From contig JAVEYW010000004.1 in assembly GCA_034003325.1 (NCBI GenBank), positions 124,001-188,000 on the forward strand: a stretch of 64,000 bases of DNA. The letters are read 5' to 3'. The notes beneath the pieces are model-generated. The model did not search any database, had not been told where the DNA came from, and was given only the letters and a program-made list of their open reading frames with translations. Source of the stretch: Desulfobacterales bacterium. GTDB taxonomy: Bacteria > Desulfobacterota > Desulfobacteria > Desulfobacterales > JAFDDL01. The stretch's first letter is position 1. Each line of letters begins with the position of its first letter. The position numbers and the translations under genes are program-made. Shown one piece after another: positions 63,501 through 64,000 of the stretch.

Positions 63501-63663
63501 CCGGGAGGGTTTTCTGCCCCTGGAAGACATTCAGCGGCGGCATATTCTCAGAGTATTAGAACATACAAAAGGAAAAATCAGGGGTGAGGACGGCGCCGCC
63601 AAAATCCTCGGATTGAAACCAACGACGCTTGAATTCCGCATTAAACAGTTAAATATCAAATAA
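60520..63663 (+). CDS. Sigma-54 activator with TPR and GAF sensor domains
   Basis: A 1047-residue bacterial enhancer-binding protein without receiver domain. Residues 1-90 form a helical, winged-helix-like start; about 110-530 are tetratricopeptide-type repeats as in MalT/LuxR-like sensors; a GAF domain follows (about 566-710, [15 protein letters not shown]); the AAA+ domain has Walker A GETGVGKE (767-774), a GAYTGA loop (814-819) and [10 protein letters not shown]; the C-terminal Fis-type helix-turn-helix ends at KQLNIK. So it should activate sigma-54 promoters in response to a small molecule bound by GAF or a protein bound by TPR. Divergent from the dehydrogenase gene; the nearest sigma-54 promoter is that of the bssD-like gene, 1.9 kb away. 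Confidence 0.92.
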   Translation: MDDNNLDLFIEALHEQEMDALQLAVLLGDNFSLDIILDMIDISPSKLLDLIDKLFINFLIKNKPDGIKGSYVFTPSQLPARVIASMPNDKKKLYISNIINYFERQFPQTNEKAKVLVGLILRFKQELDNLQYLKKAADILVSDHQTEQALNLYREVIDSLLGKNREPMEDVLFIDTVIAYAPIATNIYRPDDIFPVLEKALNLSTNLQNKRAEAMVEFCLGRLFQRQGKSAKAAIHYDRGWSLSQNMNDEGLKKLAAKLYALALFWQGRITEATRVYEETLSNIEDISSDLRDVWSYLLLALCYGIAGRTGRGIGLAEALMSRAVSKGYKKTIAFSHTIIAMLLLDIRKFEEAEPHINKAIELGEKIKSDFALFLAKLCKGFIEYNKGNIPKCKELLEAGLDHLADKSTFHYSSPWLIEVLLGFHQANLEPPKGYSFTSELNRLLAWPDIYMRGAALRYSALSKDLNKGPFHKIESLLFESAELLQKAGASIELGKTYAEIAKLYIKKNDLTKATEFAEIAYRNLSEIDNTLFPPQLSFLITKKTIEHHKEEGIRALENAIDCLPDFEKYIGQVVTILTDMFGAERTAILLAKRDMPKSLSVVATRNFTAEEVERLGMDELQSLFLSLVQNGPVVIIDQQKTTKFTQLAQHHITSKSIALTPITSNRTVIGLIYIDNRLLKGIFTKRDKITLKAISGQISLALKTSDLYDKFGNLHFDISDENQKIALFEETESAFPTIIGKSKILKDLLLKVKKVGRSDTTVLIYGETGVGKELIAKAIHQYSDRSDKPLIYFNISALSDNLIAAELFGYEKGAYTGAVSSKPGRFELANGGTIFLDEIGELSMDSQVKLLRVLQEGKFERVGSNQPIYSDFRIIAATNKDLNQMIQKGLFRSDLYYRISSFPLEIPPLRERKEDIPYLITYFMKKYALKNKKSIKKIFTHDMEKLQAYAWPGNIRELEHLIERAVIISTGEYLIIPDFLPDYGGDNSLPNENREGFLPLEDIQRRHILRVLEHTKGKIRGEDGAAKILGLKPTTLEFRIKQLNIK

Positions 63664-63692
63664 TGATGAACTTGAAAACAATCTGAATCTCT

Positions 63693-63769
63693 CGCAAAGC
63701 CGCTAAAACCGCAAAGTGAAACACGAATACATTCATAGTGTTTCTCTTGGCGTTCTTGGCGGCTTCGCG
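63693..63769. repeat. Imperfect inverted repeat in convergent spacer
   Basis: CGCAAAGCCGCTAAAACCGC (63693 on) pairs imperfectly, about 18 of 24, with the arm at 63746-63769 (GGCGTTCTTGGCGGCTTCGCG region). This GCAAAGCCGCnAA word is a known style of dispersed repeat in many bacterial intergenic regions. It may terminate or protect both convergent transcripts. Confidence 0.6.
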
Positions 63770-63814
63770 TGAAAAATCAGGTGTTACAAACCGGTCGGCA
63801 TTGAATCAACCCGT

Positions 63815-64000
63815 TTATTTTCCGGTGAAGTTGGGTTTTCGCCGCTCAACAAAGGCAGAGAGCCCTTCCCAGGCGTCATCCGTGGCCGCAACCCGCGTCA
63901 GCCCCAGCGACTCGTCTTCAAGCTGACTTTCGACCGAGTTTCGATACGCCGTCATCATCAGTTTTTTAAGTTGCCCATAAGCGCGAGTCGGCCCCTGGGC
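63815..64000 (-). CDS. Enoyl-CoA hydratase/isomerase family protein, C-terminal part
   Basis: The last 61 residues of a crotonase-family enzyme; the start lies beyond the window. AYGQLKKLMMTAYRNSVESQLEDES is the typical C-terminal helix, and LSAFVERRKPNFTGK is the near-universal ending of enoyl-CoA hydratases. It is convergent with the sigma-54 activator gene. Together with the dehydrogenase at 58906 it points to a beta-oxidation-like set around the fumarate-adding enzyme genes. Only the tail is visible, so hydratase and isomerase cannot be told apart. Confidence 0.85.
   Translation of the reverse strand, partial: AQGPTRAYGQLKKLMMTAYRNSVESQLEDESLGLTRVAATDDAWEGLSAFVERRKPNFTGK

Noticed and set aside
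62770-63543. 257-codon minus-strand frame
   Set aside because: Antisense to the AAA+ domain of the sigma-54 activator; shadow frame without start site.

Overview
The window looks like a chromosomal piece of a strictly anaerobic Desulfobacterota (deltaproteobacterial, Desulfobacteraceae-like) bacterium with an aromatic or hydrocarbon degrading lifestyle. The reasons are a fumarate-adding glycyl-radical enzyme with its activase and both small Fe-S subunits, several sigma-54 activators, ferredoxin-type redox proteins, an ADP-forming acyl-CoA synthetase, and an archaeal-type entry into the shikimate pathway as found in Desulfovibrio-like bacteria. The placement is an inference from gene content; no rRNA or tRNA gene was seen.

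Layout. 1-4.4 kb: two glycosyltransferases and a secreted triple-CAP-domain protein. 4.6-10.5 kb: an overlapping operon (minus strand) of a periplasmic binding protein, a histidine kinase, a sigma-54 response regulator and a TonB-dependent receptor, which reads as a self-contained sense-and-import unit. 10.5-12.2 kb: decayed sequence plus a ComEA-like secreted helix-hairpin-helix protein. 12.3-15.3 kb: enoyl-CoA hydratase and ADP-forming acyl-CoA synthetase. 15.3-21.4 kb: an aromatic amino acid operon (ADTH synthase, 3-dehydroquinate synthase II, PheA, AroA, AroC) preceded by a leader peptide packed with Phe/Tyr/Trp and by mutually exclusive hairpins, i.e. a ribosome-mediated attenuator. 21.4-26.6 kb: ManA, a DHA2 drug transporter, a ferredoxin-nitroreductase and an ABC-2 exporter. 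27-32 kb: HesB-like protein, FAD oxidoreductase, EthD protein, a transposase relic and a kinase pair resembling LvaA/LvaB. 32.4-40.1 kb: the DUF1302 / MMPL / YCF48 / Usp / DUF1329 set typical of bacteria that handle hydrophobic substrates. 41.4-50.3 kb: a sigma-54 promoter, a large ATP-dependent dikinase-like enzyme, an MFS carrier, an orphan 743-residue protein and a sigma-54-type response regulator with a degenerate GAFTGA loop. 50.3-50.95 kb: a decayed segmental duplication joined to a transposase relic. 51-59.8 kb: ferredoxin, FAD oxidoreductase, bssBAC-like subunits, activase and a short-chain dehydrogenase, with a sigma-54 promoter and two upstream palindromes. 60.5-63.7 kb: a TPR-GAF-sigma-54 activator. 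63.8-64 kb: the end of a second enoyl-CoA hydratase.

Working model (inference). A hydrophobic compound is taken up with help of the DUF1302/DUF1329/MMPL envelope set, activated by radical addition to fumarate, and processed by the dehydrogenase and hydratases to CoA thioesters. The 1047-residue activator, divergent from this block, is the obvious candidate to act at the sigma-54 promoter of the activase gene. The substrate cannot be read from sequence alone. The dikinase-like enzyme and the APH-type kinase suggest that phosphorylated intermediates may also occur.
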